Notes under the pieces: generated by a model
Told to the model about the DNA's origin: nothing
The model's input: the letters and a program-made list of their open reading frames with translations, nothing else
Databases searched by the model: none
From: Rhodanobacter sp. A1T4
GTDB taxonomy: Bacteria; Pseudomonadota; Gammaproteobacteria; Xanthomonadales; Rhodanobacteraceae
Length of the DNA stretch: 64,000 bases
Assembly (NCBI RefSeq): GCF_014207185.1
Contig: NZ_JACHCP010000002.1
Span: forward strand, 596,330 to 660,329
Direction of reading: 5' to 3'
Position numbers and translations under genes: made by a program
Part shown: piece after piece, positions 44,721 through 54,185 of the stretch
How positions within the stretch are numbered: the stretch's first letter is position 1
Layout of the letters: each line of letters starts with the position of its first letter

Positions 44721-44865
44721 GTGATCGGCAGGAAGCCGATCACTTTTCGCCGGTGCAGGGATGCGCCGTCGAAAAGCCCGACCTCGCCTCACGGACTTGC
44801 CGGGCAGGACGCCCGGCAAGCGCCAAGCAGGGTGGCCTTCTCTTTTGGTTACTTTTCTCTTGGCC
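44721..44865. repeat. Dispersed repeat, copy B, with three GGA-loop hairpins
   Basis: Three stem-loops follow each other: GTGATCGGC-AGGAA-GCCGATCAC (44721-44743), TTTTCG/CGAAAA enclosing CGGTG-loop-CGCCG with GGGA in the loop (44744-44775), and CTTGCCGGGC-AGGAC-GCCCGGCAAG (44796-44820). The segment 44820-44865 is the reverse counterpart of copy A at 42888-42931. Each loop exposes GGA. Open frames through it are not credible proteins. Confidence 0.75.
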
Positions 44866-44919
44866 AGCCAATAGATATTAAATATATACAATAGGCTTGT
44901 TCATGCCAGGAGCGCCAAC

Positions 44920-46569
44920 TTGAGTGCAAATGTTAGGGTATATAGCTATTTACGTTTCAGCGATGCGCGCCAATCAGCGGGCAGCAGCGCCGATCGACAA
45001 ACCCAGTACGCCGTGCAATGGGCCAATAAACGTGGGTTACAGCTCGATGAGTCGCTATCACTTCGCGACGAGGGGCTAAGCGCTTTTCATCAACGCCACG
45101 TCAAACAAGGCGCGCTCGGTACTTTCTTGCGCGCGGTGGAAGAAGGCAGGATCACGGCCGGCTCCGTGCTGGTCGTGGAAGGGTTAGACCGCCTTAGCCG
45201 CGCCGAACCTATTCATGCTCAGGCTCAACTAGCCCAAATCATCAGTGCGGGCATCACGGTAGTTACCGCCAGCGACGGCCGCGAGTACAACCGTGAGGGT
45301 CTTAAGGCAAATCCCATGGACCTGGTCTACAGCTTGCTCGTGATGATCAGGGCGCATGAAGAAAGCGACACAAAGAGCAAAAGAGTCAAGGCCGCCATTC
45401 GACGCCAGTGCGAACAATGGATCGCAGGCACCTATCGAGGGCTCATTCGAAGTGGCAGAGACCCGCAATGGTTGAGATGGGAAGATGGCGCGTGGCACAC
45501 AGTCCCCGAACGCGTAGAGGCCGTCCGGATGGCCATCAACCTCTTCCGTGCCGGGCATGGCTCTCTTGCGATTGTCGACCGATTGAACGCGGCCGGTCTC
45601 TTCCTAGCCCCCACGGGTAATATCGCTATACGCCTTTATAAAGTCTTTCGACTTCCAGCGCTCGTCGGGACAAAAAGGCTCGCCATCGATGACACGGCGT
45701 ATTCGCTACCGGACTATTACCCTGCCATTCTGAGTCGTGATGAGTTTGACGAACTGCAGGTTGTTGTACAGCAGCGAGGAAGGCGCAAGGGCAAAGGTGA
45801 AATTCCGGGCATCGTCACCGGCATGCGGATCGCCTACTGCGGTTATTGCGGCTCAGCCATGGCCGCACAAAACCTGATGAGTCGCCGTCGCGACAAGGAA
45901 GGTAGGGTCCAGGATAGCCACAGACGTCTGTCCTGTTGCTTCGGTCGAACCAGTCGCCGATGTCCCGTCTCCGGTAGCCTAAGCGTCGTCCCCGTCGAGC
46001 GGGCCCTACTGAGCTATTGCTCGGATCAGTTCAACCTGAGCGCATTGCTTGATTGCACCTCAGCGGACCAACCCATCAAGCAAAAGCTGAGTGAAGCACG
46101 AACACGCTGCGCTAAAATTGACGCGCAGATCGAACGACTGACGAACGCCTTATTACATGACGATGGCGCCGTACCGATGGCCATCATGAGCAAAATACGG
46201 GAGCTAGAAACCGCGCTTGATCAGTCCAAACGTGAGGTGACCAGCGCTGAGGCGGAACTTGCCAACCTGACGCGGAAGACTCCAGCGACCGCTGATGCAT
46301 GGGCATCGCTCGTTACCGGAATAGCCGCCCAGAACTACGACGCACGACTCAAGGCACGCGAATTGGTCGCTGACACCTTCTCCCGCATCGTGATTTACAG
46401 GAGAGGAGTGACGCCAAGTGAAAGTGGCGAGCAGTCGTTGGAAATGATGCTCATCCCGCATGGGGGACAACCGCGAACCCTCAGAATTCACCGGAAAACA
46501 GGTGATTGGATCGCCGGTGAAGATGTCCTCATGGCGGAAACTTCAATCTTTAACGCGCCGGCTCAATAG
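44920..46569 (+). CDS. Large serine recombinase (site-specific integrase)
   Basis: A 549-residue serine recombinase. The N-terminal resolvase domain has the catalytic serine Ser14 in YLRFSDARQSAGSSADRQ, with VEGLDRLSR and the alpha-E-like long helix after it. A recombinase domain (about 175-280), a zinc ribbon (CGYCG, then CC and C near 305-350) and a coiled-coil region (about 385-450) follow. The start is TTG with AGGAG 8 nt upstream. No phage structural or conjugation genes accompany it, so it may be the remnant of an integrated element or a domesticated integrase. It lies between the cassette array and the mutasome operon. Its attachment sites were not identified. Confidence 0.9.
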   Translation: MSANVRVYSYLRFSDARQSAGSSADRQTQYAVQWANKRGLQLDESLSLRDEGLSAFHQRHVKQGALGTFLRAVEEGRITAGSVLVVEGLDRLSRAEPIHAQAQLAQIISAGITVVTASDGREYNREGLKANPMDLVYSLLVMIRAHEESDTKSKRVKAAIRRQCEQWIAGTYRGLIRSGRDPQWLRWEDGAWHTVPERVEAVRMAINLFRAGHGSLAIVDRLNAAGLFLAPTGNIAIRLYKVFRLPALVGTKRLAIDDTAYSLPDYYPAILSRDEFDELQVVVQQRGRRKGKGEIPGIVTGMRIAYCGYCGSAMAAQNLMSRRRDKEGRVQDSHRRLSCCFGRTSRRCPVSGSLSVVPVERALLSYCSDQFNLSALLDCTSADQPIKQKLSEARTRCAKIDAQIERLTNALLHDDGAVPMAIMSKIRELETALDQSKREVTSAEAELANLTRKTPATADAWASLVTGIAAQNYDARLKARELVADTFSRIVIYRRGVTPSESGEQSLEMMLIPHGGQPRTLRIHRKTGDWIAGEDVLMAETSIFNAPAQ

Positions 46570-46818
46570 AGCTTGCCCGGGTGGCGACGCCTGCACGCGC
46601 AGGTGTCCCATTCCCTGCAGAAAGTTTTTATAGCAGGCCAGTGTGACGTTCCAAACCTCCCGCGCGACGGTCGACCCTGACTCAATAATTTTTCCGTCTT
46701 CATCGATGATGGCCAACTTGGCCTGTTTGCCGTCGGTGGTGGTCACCGTCAAACCTTCGAAGCAGACGGCACTGATGGCCGCATTCGACAGATCGCCTGT
46801 CTTAGGGATGCCGATCAT
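46543..46818 (-). CDS. Hypothetical small protein
   Basis: A 91-residue protein starting at ATG 46818, chosen because GGGGAGGAAAT directly precedes it. The open frame continues upstream to 47232 but without support. I recognise no domain; TDGKQAKLAIIDEDGKIIES suggests a small beta-rich fold. It converges on the recombinase and overlaps its 3' end by 27 bp. It probably belongs to the same acquired segment. Confidence 0.55.
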   Translation of the reverse strand: MIGIPKTGDLSNAAISAVCFEGLTVTTTDGKQAKLAIIDEDGKIIESGSTVAREVWNVTLACYKNFLQGMGHLRVQASPPGQALLSRRVKD

Positions 46819-47189
46819 ATTTCCTCCCCTACTGGCTTTACCCGTCGTACAGCGCGCGAAATGAGTGGTGCTTGTTTCATGTGCAAACCTTGATGCGTTG
46901 CGCAGCAATAATAACCAAGCCATCGTCAGCACCACTCGCCGTCTGAGCAAGAGGGCAAAGATGTACCAGCGATCTGGCACATCCACACAAACGACATTCA
47001 TTCCCGCGTGGGCTCGACCGCCGGCGTGTCGATGGCTGATGGCTAGTCCGCAGGTTGTCAGACTTCGGCTATGGCTAGGCTGCCGAAGTACATCAGATTG
47101 GCCATGGAAGCCAACATCCGGCGATCTGGTCGCGCTTAGCGATGGCCACCGCTGTATAGCTGTGAAAATGTTCGGGTCGTTCGGTAAAA

Positions 47190-47467
47190 GGTAATCAAGG
47201 TAACCACGACGGCGAAACCGAATGAAAATCAATACAAATCAATACTATACAATGAATGTCAAAAGGTAATTTTTTGATAACCACAAGGTAATTGATTACC
47301 TTGACAAAAAGTAATCGGAGTCAAACATAAAAGCCTTATGAATCAATCATATGAAAAATGATTACCTTTTTGATTACCTAAAATTACCTTAGAAAGGTAA
47401 TTAATTTATTCTTCGCAATCAGTTAGTTAGGTCAGTTTTAGCCCGATATCACCGTGATTACCTTTTT
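47190..47467. repeat. Cluster of nine GGTAAT/ATTACC repeats
   Basis: Exact copies start at 47190, 47265, 47287 and 47396 (GGTAAT) and at 47295, 47361, 47373, 47383 and 47457 (ATTACC). Two pairs form perfect inverted repeats: CAAGGTAAT-TG-ATTACCTTG (47284-47303) and ATTACCTT-AGA-AAGGTAAT (47383-47401). Several copies are followed by T runs (ATTACCTTTTT). The pattern looks like a multi-site protein-binding region such as iterons or accessory recombinase sites. Confidence 0.7.
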
Positions 47468-47745
47468 CCGAACCCCGCCCCGATATCCTGACCTCAGTGG
47501 CGCCGCCAAAGCCCCTGAAACGACTTCGCGTGCGTCGATCTGCGTCAACCATCTTCCTTCCCTGACGTATTGAGCGCCGCACGCCGCCGCCCTTTCTAGC
47601 CTGTGGATCGTTGCGTCGAAATCCATGTCCAAAGGAGGCGCGGGTGCGGCGGGGGAAACCGCGCAGCCTGGGTGTCGCGTCGGCGTCAGCTCCAAATTGA
47701 TTAGCACAAGCGCTTTACAGGCCGAGCCTGTGCCTCAGTGCTTTA

Positions 47746-47767
47746 TTTTCACCTAAAAAGGTGAAAA
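47746..47767 (+). promoter_or_regulatory. lexA operator overlapping the ribosome binding site
   Basis: Perfect 9-bp arms TTTTCACCT and AGGTGAAAA are separated by AAAA and end 1 bp before the lexA ATG. The right arm includes AAGGTG, the only good Shine-Dalgarno for that start. It differs from the CTGT-N8-ACAG box of E. coli LexA. It is the likely LexA-binding site that autoregulates the mutasome operon. Confidence 0.7.
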
Positions 47768-47768
47768 C

Positions 47769-48398
47769 ATGGCGGCCATGACCCTCCAACTCACCAGTCG
47801 CCAATCCAACATCCTTGAGTTCATCCGCAACCGATTAGAGAGCGGGCGAGACGCGCCCACGCTGGAAGAAATCGGGCATGAACTGGGCATTGGCCACGTC
47901 AGTGCGGTTCTCAAACATGTGCGTTCGCTCGAAGCCAAGGGCCGTTTGGTGATTGAGCCCAACCGCGCGCGTGGCATTCGTTTGGTGCGAACTGCCGATC
48001 CCATGGACAACGACACCCTGGAACTGCCGTTGGTCGGTCGCATCGCCGCGGGCGAGCCGATGTTTTCGGAGTCACGCGTCGAGCGTGTGCTGCGGGTGTC
48101 GCCGTGGCTGTTCCGCCTGCGTCCGGACTATCTCGTGCGCGTGGTGGGTGATTCGATGCGCGACGAAGGCATTCTCGATCAGGACATCGTGGGGGTGCAT
48201 GCCACGCCTGTCGCCCTACATGGCCAAGTGGTCGCGGCGCGATTGGATGGGGACCGTTTCACGATCAAACGCCTTCACTGGAAGGGCGATGTGATTCGCT
48301 TGCTGCCCAACAGTCCTGGCTTCCATCCGATTGACCCCGATCCCACCGAAGACTTCGCCATCGAAGGTCTGTTTGCAGGCTTGCTGCGGGGCAGCTGA
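47769..48398 (+). CDS. lexA: LexA repressor of the SOS mutasome operon
   Basis: A 209-residue LexA. The winged helix-turn-helix (LTSRQSNILEFIRNRLESGR, then APTLEEIGHELGIGHVSAVL) has a recognition helix unlike that of E. coli. The self-cleavage site Ala94-Gly95 (RIAAGEP) and the catalytic pair Ser129 (GDSMRDEG) and Lys167 (FTIKRL) are intact, so RecA-stimulated cleavage is expected. ATG 47769 is used; ATG 47778 is a weaker alternative. The stop overlaps the imuA start (TGATG). Xanthomonads often carry such a second LexA heading this cassette; whether another lexA exists in the genome is not visible here. Confidence 0.93.
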   Translation: MAAMTLQLTSRQSNILEFIRNRLESGRDAPTLEEIGHELGIGHVSAVLKHVRSLEAKGRLVIEPNRARGIRLVRTADPMDNDTLELPLVGRIAAGEPMFSESRVERVLRVSPWLFRLRPDYLVRVVGDSMRDEGILDQDIVGVHATPVALHGQVVAARLDGDRFTIKRLHWKGDVIRLLPNSPGFHPIDPDPTEDFAIEGLFAGLLRGS

Positions 48399-49021
48399 TG
48401 AACGCTGTGGTCCCACTCTCTGCTTTGCTCGATGCACGCCAGGTCTGGCGTGGTCGTGCCTCCGAGGTGCCGGTCGGTGACCAGCCCACCGGATGGTGTG
48501 CGCTTGATGCCGTGCTGCCCGCAGGCGGTTGGCCTGAGGCCTCGCTGTCCGAGATCCTATTGCCCGTCGATGGCGTGGGCGAACTTCGCCTCGTGCTACC
48601 TACGCTCGCGCGGTTGACCCAAGGCCAGCGCCACGTCGTGATCGTGTCGCCGCCATATGCGCCGTGTGTTGCGGGCTGGCGTCAGCAAGGTGTCGACATG
48701 CGTCGTGTGGAATTCGTCGATGCCGGTGAGAAGGATGTGCTCTGGGCCACTGAGCAGTGCTTGCGATCGGGAAGTTGCGCCGCGGTGTTGGCATGGCCGC
48801 ATCACGCTGACGATCGCGCCTTGCGGCGCTTGCAGGTGGCCGCTGTCACCGGGCAGGCCCTCGCTTTCGTGTTCCGCGATCGCTCCCACCTTTCCAACGC
48901 ATCGCCTGCCGCGTTGCGTCTGGAATTAGAAGCACCGCCGCGTCCGCAGATCTGGGTGCGCAAATGCCGAGGTGGGGCCGTGCCAGCTCAAGCCATTCCT
49001 TTGCCGCGTTCTGTCCATTGA
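48398..49021 (+). CDS. imuA: Mutasome accessory protein ImuA
   Basis: A 207-residue ImuA (SulA/RecA-like fold) protein. Typical pieces are PTGWCALDAVLPAGGWPEAS, SEILLPVDGVGELRLVLPTL and RHVVIVSPPYAPCVAGW. It supports DNA-damage-induced mutagenesis with ImuB and DnaE2. It has a degenerate P-loop region, as usual for ImuA. The start overlaps the lexA stop by 1 nt, and imuB follows after 12 bp, so the genes form one operon under the lexA operator. Confidence 0.92.
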   Translation: MNAVVPLSALLDARQVWRGRASEVPVGDQPTGWCALDAVLPAGGWPEASLSEILLPVDGVGELRLVLPTLARLTQGQRHVVIVSPPYAPCVAGWRQQGVDMRRVEFVDAGEKDVLWATEQCLRSGSCAAVLAWPHHADDRALRRLQVAAVTGQALAFVFRDRSHLSNASPAALRLELEAPPRPQIWVRKCRGGAVPAQAIPLPRSVH

Positions 49022-49033
49022 TGGCGCTCAGAC

Positions 49034-50437
49034 ATGCTTTGGGCCTGCATCTACCTGCCGCATCTGGCCTTGGATGGAATTCTCCGACGCCGTCCCACCG
49101 AGGGACCGTTGGTGCTGGTCGACGGGCCGATCAATGCACGCACGATCGTTTCAGCCAATGATGCCGCTCGAACGGCAGGCTTGCATGTCGGACAACGACT
49201 GAGCGCGGCGCAAGCGCTGCTGTCGCAATTCGAAGCGATCCCGTATGACCGCGAATCGGTGGATCGATGGCACCGGTTCCTAGCTGCCGTGGCTTACCGC
49301 TATAGCTCCGAAGTCAGTTTGTTGCCGCATGCGATCGTGCTGGAAGTCAGCAAGAGCATGGGCCTCTTTGGACCGTGGCCACGGCTTGAATCCATGCTGC
49401 GGACGGACTTCACCGATCTGGGATTCCGTCATCGCTTGGCGGCGGCACCAACGGCTCATGCCGCCCACGTGCTGACCACGGTTTCGGATGGGCAAGCGGT
49501 GTTATCCGTGGACACGCTGCGCAACGCCTTGCAGCGGGTGCCGATTGAGAAGAGTCGATTACCAGCAAACGTCATCGCGGCGTTGCCAAGCATGGGCATC
49601 CGCACGTTGGGCCAAGTGCTAGTGCTGCCGCGTGATGGGCTGCGTCGACGCTTCGGTGCGGAACTGTTGGCGTCATTGGATCGTCTGACCGGTGACCTAC
49701 CTTCTGGCTTGGCGTTGTATCGCCCACCGGATACGTTCGATCTGCGTATCGAGCTGCATCATGAAGTGGAAAATCAGTCGGCGTTGATTTTCCCCGTGCG
49801 GCGCATGGTCGATGATCTTGCGGCTTATCTCGCGAGCCGCGATGGCGGTATTCAACGGTTTCTGTTGCGCCTTGAACATCGTGATGGCCGATATACCGAT
49901 GTGTCCGTAGGGCTGCTGGCATCGGAGCGCGACGGTGCGATGTTGTTTGAATTCGCACGGGGCCGACTGGAACACGTCGTGCTTCCCGAGCCAGTGCTTG
50001 CGCTGCGTCTGATCGCACGTGACCTGCCGGCGTTTGTACCGGCGGGGCGGGATCTCTTCGATGAGCGACCGGCGAATGCATTGCCGATCGAACAACTGCG
50101 CGAGCGATTGCGTGCGCGGCTGGGCGATGGTGCGGTCTATCGATTGGGCAGCACGCAGGATCCAAGGCCCGAGCGTGCTCAGCGCGAAGCCACGCATGAT
50201 GAAGTGCCGGTTGAGCCGCATCCACGCCCCACGTGGCTGCTTCAACGGCCTATTCCGTTGCGCGGTGGGGATCCGATCATCCTGGCTGGTCCGGAGCGCC
50301 TCGAAACGGGTTGGTGGGATGGCGGTGAAGTCTGTCGCGACTATTACGTCATCGAGACCTCCTTGGGACAGGAGGCCTGGGCGTTCTGTGCCCCCGACGA
50401 ACAGATCGGCTGGATGATCCACGGGTGGTTCGCATGA
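49034..50437 (+). CDS. imuB: ImuB, catalytically inactive Y-family polymerase homologue
   Basis: A 467-residue Y-family-like protein ([20 protein letters not shown] at the N-terminus). The catalytic acidic residues of true Y-family polymerases are missing: the N-terminal DxD-type motif is replaced by [11 protein letters not shown]. ImuB proteins act as a hub, binding the sliding clamp, ImuA and DnaE2 through their C-terminal part. The helix-hairpin-helix region ([20 protein letters not shown]) is visible. The stop overlaps the dnaE2 start as ATGA. Confidence 0.93.
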   Translation: MLWACIYLPHLALDGILRRRPTEGPLVLVDGPINARTIVSANDAARTAGLHVGQRLSAAQALLSQFEAIPYDRESVDRWHRFLAAVAYRYSSEVSLLPHAIVLEVSKSMGLFGPWPRLESMLRTDFTDLGFRHRLAAAPTAHAAHVLTTVSDGQAVLSVDTLRNALQRVPIEKSRLPANVIAALPSMGIRTLGQVLVLPRDGLRRRFGAELLASLDRLTGDLPSGLALYRPPDTFDLRIELHHEVENQSALIFPVRRMVDDLAAYLASRDGGIQRFLLRLEHRDGRYTDVSVGLLASERDGAMLFEFARGRLEHVVLPEPVLALRLIARDLPAFVPAGRDLFDERPANALPIEQLRERLRARLGDGAVYRLGSTQDPRPERAQREATHDEVPVEPHPRPTWLLQRPIPLRGGDPIILAGPERLETGWWDGGEVCRDYYVIETSLGQEAWAFCAPDEQIGWMIHGWFA

Positions 50438-53400
50438 CAGCCTACGCGGAGCTCCATTGCCTCTCGAACTTCTCCTTCGGCCGTGGCGCATCCAGTGCAC
50501 GCGAGTTGTTCGAGCGGGCGAAGACGTGTGGTTATGCGGCACTGGCGATCACCGATGAGTGCTCACTCGCCGGTATCGTCCGCGCACTGGAAGCCTCGCG
50601 CGACACGGGCGTGCCGTTGATCGTCGGTTCGGAAATCCAGCTCGACGATGGCCCGAAGATTGTCGTGTTGTGCGAAACGAAAGAAGGGTACACGTCGCTG
50701 TGTGGCCTCATCACCACGGGACGGCGCGCCTCGGAGAAAGGGTCCTATCGCCTGACGCGCGCCGACGTGGCTACCGGTCTGCCGGGCACGTTGGTTCTGT
50801 GGGCTCCCGATCTGATCGTCGACGTGGCTCACGGTCGCTGGGTGCGACAAACGTTCGGCGATCGCGCCTGGTTGGCCGTTGAGCTGCATCGTGGACCGAA
50901 CGATGCGCGAAGGATGCGCGAGCTTGAAGCGATCGGCCGCGAGATCGCCCTGCCGCTGGTCGCGGCGGGTGACGTGCATATGCACGTCCGGCACCGACTG
51001 GCCTTGCAGCACACGCTCACCGCGATCCGGCACCGCGTGCCCGTCGCCGAAGCAGGCGGATTGATCGCACGCAACGGCGAACGGCACCTGCGTCGCCGCC
51101 ACAAGCTCGCCAAGCTCTACCCCGAGGCGTTGCTCGAAGAAAGCGCCCGGATCGCCGCCCGGTGCACCTTTACGCTCGGCGAGCTGCGTTACCGCTATCC
51201 GGCCGAACTCGTGCCGAAAGGCCACACCGCCACCAGCTGGTTGCGTCAACTGGCGGAAGAGGGTGCGCGATGGCGATGGCCCGAGGGTGTGCCGGAGAAA
51301 GTGCACAAGCAGATCGAGCACGAGCTGGGACTGATCGAAGCACTGCGTTTCGAGTCCTATTTCCTGACGGTGCACGACATCGTGCGCTTCGCGCGCAGCC
51401 AGGGCATCCTTTGCCAGGGCCGAGGGTCCGCGGCCAATTCATCGGTGTGCTTCGCACTCGGCGTGACCGAGGTCGACCCGATGAAGATGAGTCTGCTGGT
51501 CGAGCGATTCATCTCCAAGGAGCGCAACGAGCCACCCGACATCGACATCGACTTCGAGCACGAGCGCCGTGAGGAAGTCATCCAGTACATCTATCGCAAA
51601 TACGGGCGTGAGCGTGCCGCTCTGGCGGCCACTGTCATCTGCTATCGCGGCAAGAGTGCCGTGCGGGATGTGGCCAAGGCCATGGGATTGCCACTCGATC
51701 AGGTCGATCAGTTGAGCCAGGTATTCGCATGGTCGAACGGTGATGCCTCACTCGCTGAGCGGTTGCGCGAGCGTGGGTTCGATCCTGAGAGTGCAGTCAT
51801 CCGACGCGTCATCAAGTTGACGACCGAGATCCTTGACATGCCTCGGCACCTGTCGCAGCACGTCGGCGGGTTTGTGATCTCCGATGCTCCCCTGAGCGAA
51901 CTGGTGCCGGTGGAGAACGCCGCGATGCCCGATCGCACGATCATCCAGTGGGACAAGGATGACCTCGACACGATGAATCTGCTGAAGGTCGATTGCTTGG
52001 CCTTGGGCATGCTCACGTGCGTGCAGAAATGCTTGAACATGCTGCGCGATCAGCGCGGGCAGGCTTACTCGATGGCCACATTGCCGTTGGAGGATCCAGA
52101 TACCTACGCCATGATCCAGCGCGCCGACACGGTGGGCGTGTTCCAGATCGAGTCACGCGCGCAGATGGCCATGTTGCCGCGGCACCGCCCAGAGAACTTC
52201 TTCGATCTCGTGGTGCAAGTCGCGATCGTTCGGCCAGGTCCCATCCAGGGTGACATGGTGCATCCATATCTGCGGCGGCGTAGGGGCGAGGAGCCCGTCG
52301 ACTACCCGTCGGAAGAGTTGAAGGAAGTGTTCGAACGCACGCTCGGTGTACCGCTGTTCCAGGAGCAGGTGATGAAGCTAGCCATGGTCGCCGCTGGTTA
52401 TACGGCAGGCGAAGCGGATGGGCTTCGGCGTGACATGGCCGCGTGGAAGCGGCGGGGTGGCTTGGAGAAGCATCGCGAACGCATCCTCACCGGCATGACC
52501 GATCGGGGTTACACCACCGCCTTTGCCGAGAGGTTGTTCGAGCAGATGAAGGGCTTCGGATCGTATGGGTTTCCCGAATCACATGCGGCTAGTTTCGCTG
52601 GCATCGTCTATGCGAGCTGCTGGCTGAAGTGTCACGAGCCCGCGGCCTTCACCTGCGCACTGTTGAACAGCCAGCCCATGGGCTTCTATGCGCCGAGCCA
52701 GATCGTGCAAGACGCCCGGCGCCATGACATCGATGTTTTTCCTATCGACGTCCAGTGCAGCGATTGGGATAACACGCTTATCACCCGCGAAGACGAACCT
52801 CCTGCCATCCAGCTTGGGCTACGCCAGGTGCGCGGATTCAGCGAAGAAGCTGCACAGCGGATCATGGCGGCACGCGAACAGCGGCCGTTCGCCAACATCG
52901 CGGATCTCTGCGCGCGAGCAGTCGTGGACAAGCGCCATCAGGACTTGTTGGCGCAGGCCAGTGCCTTGCGGGGTCTGTCACGGCATCGGCACCACGCGCA
53001 CTGGGAGATCGCCGGTGTCGAAAAGCAGCTGCCGCTCTTCGGTAACGTCAGTCCGGCAGAGATCGAGGTGGTATTGCCGAAGCCGACGCAGGCCGAGGAC
53101 ACGCTGGCCGACTACGCGCGAACTGGCCTGACGCTGGGCGTGCACCCCATGGCGCAAATCAGAGATCGGCTACGCGCCGCTCGATGCGTGGACTCAAGGA
53201 CGCTGCGCAAGCGCCCTCACAACAGCTATGCGCGTGTTGCGGGCGTCGTCACGATACGTCAGCGACCACAGACGGCCAGCGGTGTCACGTTCCTCACGAT
53301 GGAAGACGAACATGGCATGGTCAACGTCGTCGTCTGGCGCGATGTCGCCGAAACCCATAGACGGGTGTTACTGGAATCAGAACTGCTGGGAATCGATGGG

Positions 53401-53505
53401 CGGTGGGAATCGGTCGATGGCGTATGCCATCTGATTGCCAGTCGATTGCTCGACATGAGCGAGTTGCTCGGAGGTCTGGATGTGCGGTCGCGAGATTTTC
53501 ATTGA
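50434..53505 (+). CDS. dnaE2: Error-prone DNA polymerase III alpha subunit DnaE2
   Basis: A 1023-residue C-family polymerase of the DnaE2 (ImuC) type, shorter than replicative DnaE1. It has an N-terminal PHP domain ([20 protein letters not shown]), palm motifs ([20 protein letters not shown]; catalytic aspartates at 369-373 in [29 protein letters not shown]), and a C-terminal OB fold ([20 protein letters not shown]). It performs translesion synthesis during the SOS response with ImuA and ImuB. ATG 50434 is used because of the ATGA overlap with imuB; an in-frame GTG lies 9 bp upstream. Confidence 0.95.
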   Translation: MTAYAELHCLSNFSFGRGASSARELFERAKTCGYAALAITDECSLAGIVRALEASRDTGVPLIVGSEIQLDDGPKIVVLCETKEGYTSLCGLITTGRRASEKGSYRLTRADVATGLPGTLVLWAPDLIVDVAHGRWVRQTFGDRAWLAVELHRGPNDARRMRELEAIGREIALPLVAAGDVHMHVRHRLALQHTLTAIRHRVPVAEAGGLIARNGERHLRRRHKLAKLYPEALLEESARIAARCTFTLGELRYRYPAELVPKGHTATSWLRQLAEEGARWRWPEGVPEKVHKQIEHELGLIEALRFESYFLTVHDIVRFARSQGILCQGRGSAANSSVCFALGVTEVDPMKMSLLVERFISKERNEPPDIDIDFEHERREEVIQYIYRKYGRERAALAATVICYRGKSAVRDVAKAMGLPLDQVDQLSQVFAWSNGDASLAERLRERGFDPESAVIRRVIKLTTEILDMPRHLSQHVGGFVISDAPLSELVPVENAAMPDRTIIQWDKDDLDTMNLLKVDCLALGMLTCVQKCLNMLRDQRGQAYSMATLPLEDPDTYAMIQRADTVGVFQIESRAQMAMLPRHRPENFFDLVVQVAIVRPGPIQGDMVHPYLRRRRGEEPVDYPSEELKEVFERTLGVPLFQEQVMKLAMVAAGYTAGEADGLRRDMAAWKRRGGLEKHRERILTGMTDRGYTTAFAERLFEQMKGFGSYGFPESHAASFAGIVYASCWLKCHEPAAFTCALLNSQPMGFYAPSQIVQDARRHDIDVFPIDVQCSDWDNTLITREDEPPAIQLGLRQVRGFSEEAAQRIMAAREQRPFANIADLCARAVVDKRHQDLLAQASALRGLSRHRHHAHWEIAGVEKQLPLFGNVSPAEIEVVLPKPTQAEDTLADYARTGLTLGVHPMAQIRDRLRAARCVDSRTLRKRPHNSYARVAGVVTIRQRPQTASGVTFLTMEDEHGMVNVVVWRDVAETHRRVLLESELLGIDGRWESVDGVCHLIASRLLDMSELLGGLDVRSRDFH

Positions 53506-53801
53506 GACATCGCGGGCATCGCGGGTGATAACAGCCAAAAGCGATGCGCCGCCGTTGCGTGCGTCCGAGCGAATGCATCACACGACCGATCTACAGTCAC
53601 CAGGCCGCCGACCACTGTGATTCGCTGAAGCCGATGTCGACCGGCGAAAACCGACCCATTTGAGCCGGTCGCGAACGTCCGCTTTGGGGGCGTCCATTTT
53701 TCCGGGAGTGGCGGGAAATATCGGCCGTGCGAGCAGACCCGATGCGATAGCTGCGTTTCCCGGGGGCCTGCCGGCGCGAGCCCCTGGCATGGCGTTCACT
53801 G

Positions 53802-54185
53802 TCAGCCGAGATGAAGCTGGCGAGCAGCAGCCTCGGCAGTGTCTTCCGGGCGCGTGTTGAATGCGATGACGGCGCCCGGCGCTGCCTTATGGACAATGTT
53901 CACCACCGTCTCAAACAGCACCAGGCTCTTCGGCGGAATTCTGAGGCCACCACCGATCACCACACAGTCATAAGTTGCGCTCTTCAGTTGTTTTTCGAGC
54001 GTGACGCTGCCGGCCTCGTCGGGCGTGATCATGCACGTGTCGCCCTGCCATCCGCGCTCCTGGATCTTGGTGACGGCAACGGCGATACCCGCATTGATCT
54101 TGTCGGCATCAAAACCCGGAGGAAGCGATGGGTCGGAAAAATCCACGGTCTCCGGCTTCTGGCCGACAAACAGGATGCGGGTCAT
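53802..54185 (-). CDS. Conserved hypothetical protein
   Basis: A 127-residue soluble protein. ATG 54185 is supported by GGAGAA 7 nt upstream; the frame is open to 54239. The N-terminus MTRILFVGQKPETVDFSDPS and the segment YDCVVIGGGLRIPPKSLVLF suggest an alpha/beta (Rossmann-like) fold. I have seen similar sequences only as hypothetical proteins in proteobacteria, so no function is offered. It lies alone on the minus strand downstream of dnaE2 and faces it. Confidence 0.7.
   Translation of the reverse strand: MTRILFVGQKPETVDFSDPSLPPGFDADKINAGIAVAVTKIQERGWQGDTCMITPDEAGSVTLEKQLKSATYDCVVIGGGLRIPPKSLVLFETVVNIVHKAAPGAVIAFNTRPEDTAEAAARQLHLG

Larger units (their letters stand above)
44348..44919. 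other. Gene-free region with array boundary and structured repeat
   Basis: No gene is supported in these 572 bp. The left edge carries a single cassette core site, ACCTAAC at 44352-44358, but no complementary half site or integrase gene. The right half holds dispersed repeat copy B with three tandem hairpins (44721-44865). The last 50 bp before the recombinase are AT-rich and probably contain its promoter. Confidence 0.5.
46819..47768. other. 950-bp region without a clear gene
   Basis: No convincing gene. From about 47190 to 47470 the DNA is markedly AT-rich and filled with GGTAAT/ATTACC repeats. A high-GC part (47470-47700) has an open minus-strand frame (47438-47707) with no ribosome binding site. 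The right end holds the lexA operator at 47746. The region may contain the promoter of the small protein at 46818 and an unrecognised control or recombination site. Confidence 0.5.

Noticed and set aside
44558..44881. 107-codon frames on both strands over the hairpin repeat
   Set aside because: They run through perfect hairpins and resemble no protein.
44348..44919. Integron integrase gene intI
   Set aside because: Looked for beside the first cassette on both strands; no tyrosine-recombinase motifs or suitable open frame. The only recombinase is of the serine type.
46819..47232. Upstream extension of the 91-residue protein
   Set aside because: The composition is not protein-like, and the internal ATG at 46818 has a near-perfect ribosome binding site.
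47190..47467. CRISPR array
   Set aside because: The repeats are 6-12 bp, in both orientations and irregularly spaced, with no cas genes in the window.
47438..47707. 89-codon minus-strand frame before lexA
   Set aside because: Codon composition is plausible, but there is no ribosome binding site, no recognisable domain, and its end overlaps the GGTAAT repeats.
53578..53896. Short minus-strand frames downstream of dnaE2
   Set aside because: Arg/Ser-rich translations overlapping in two frames; no start signal and no family.
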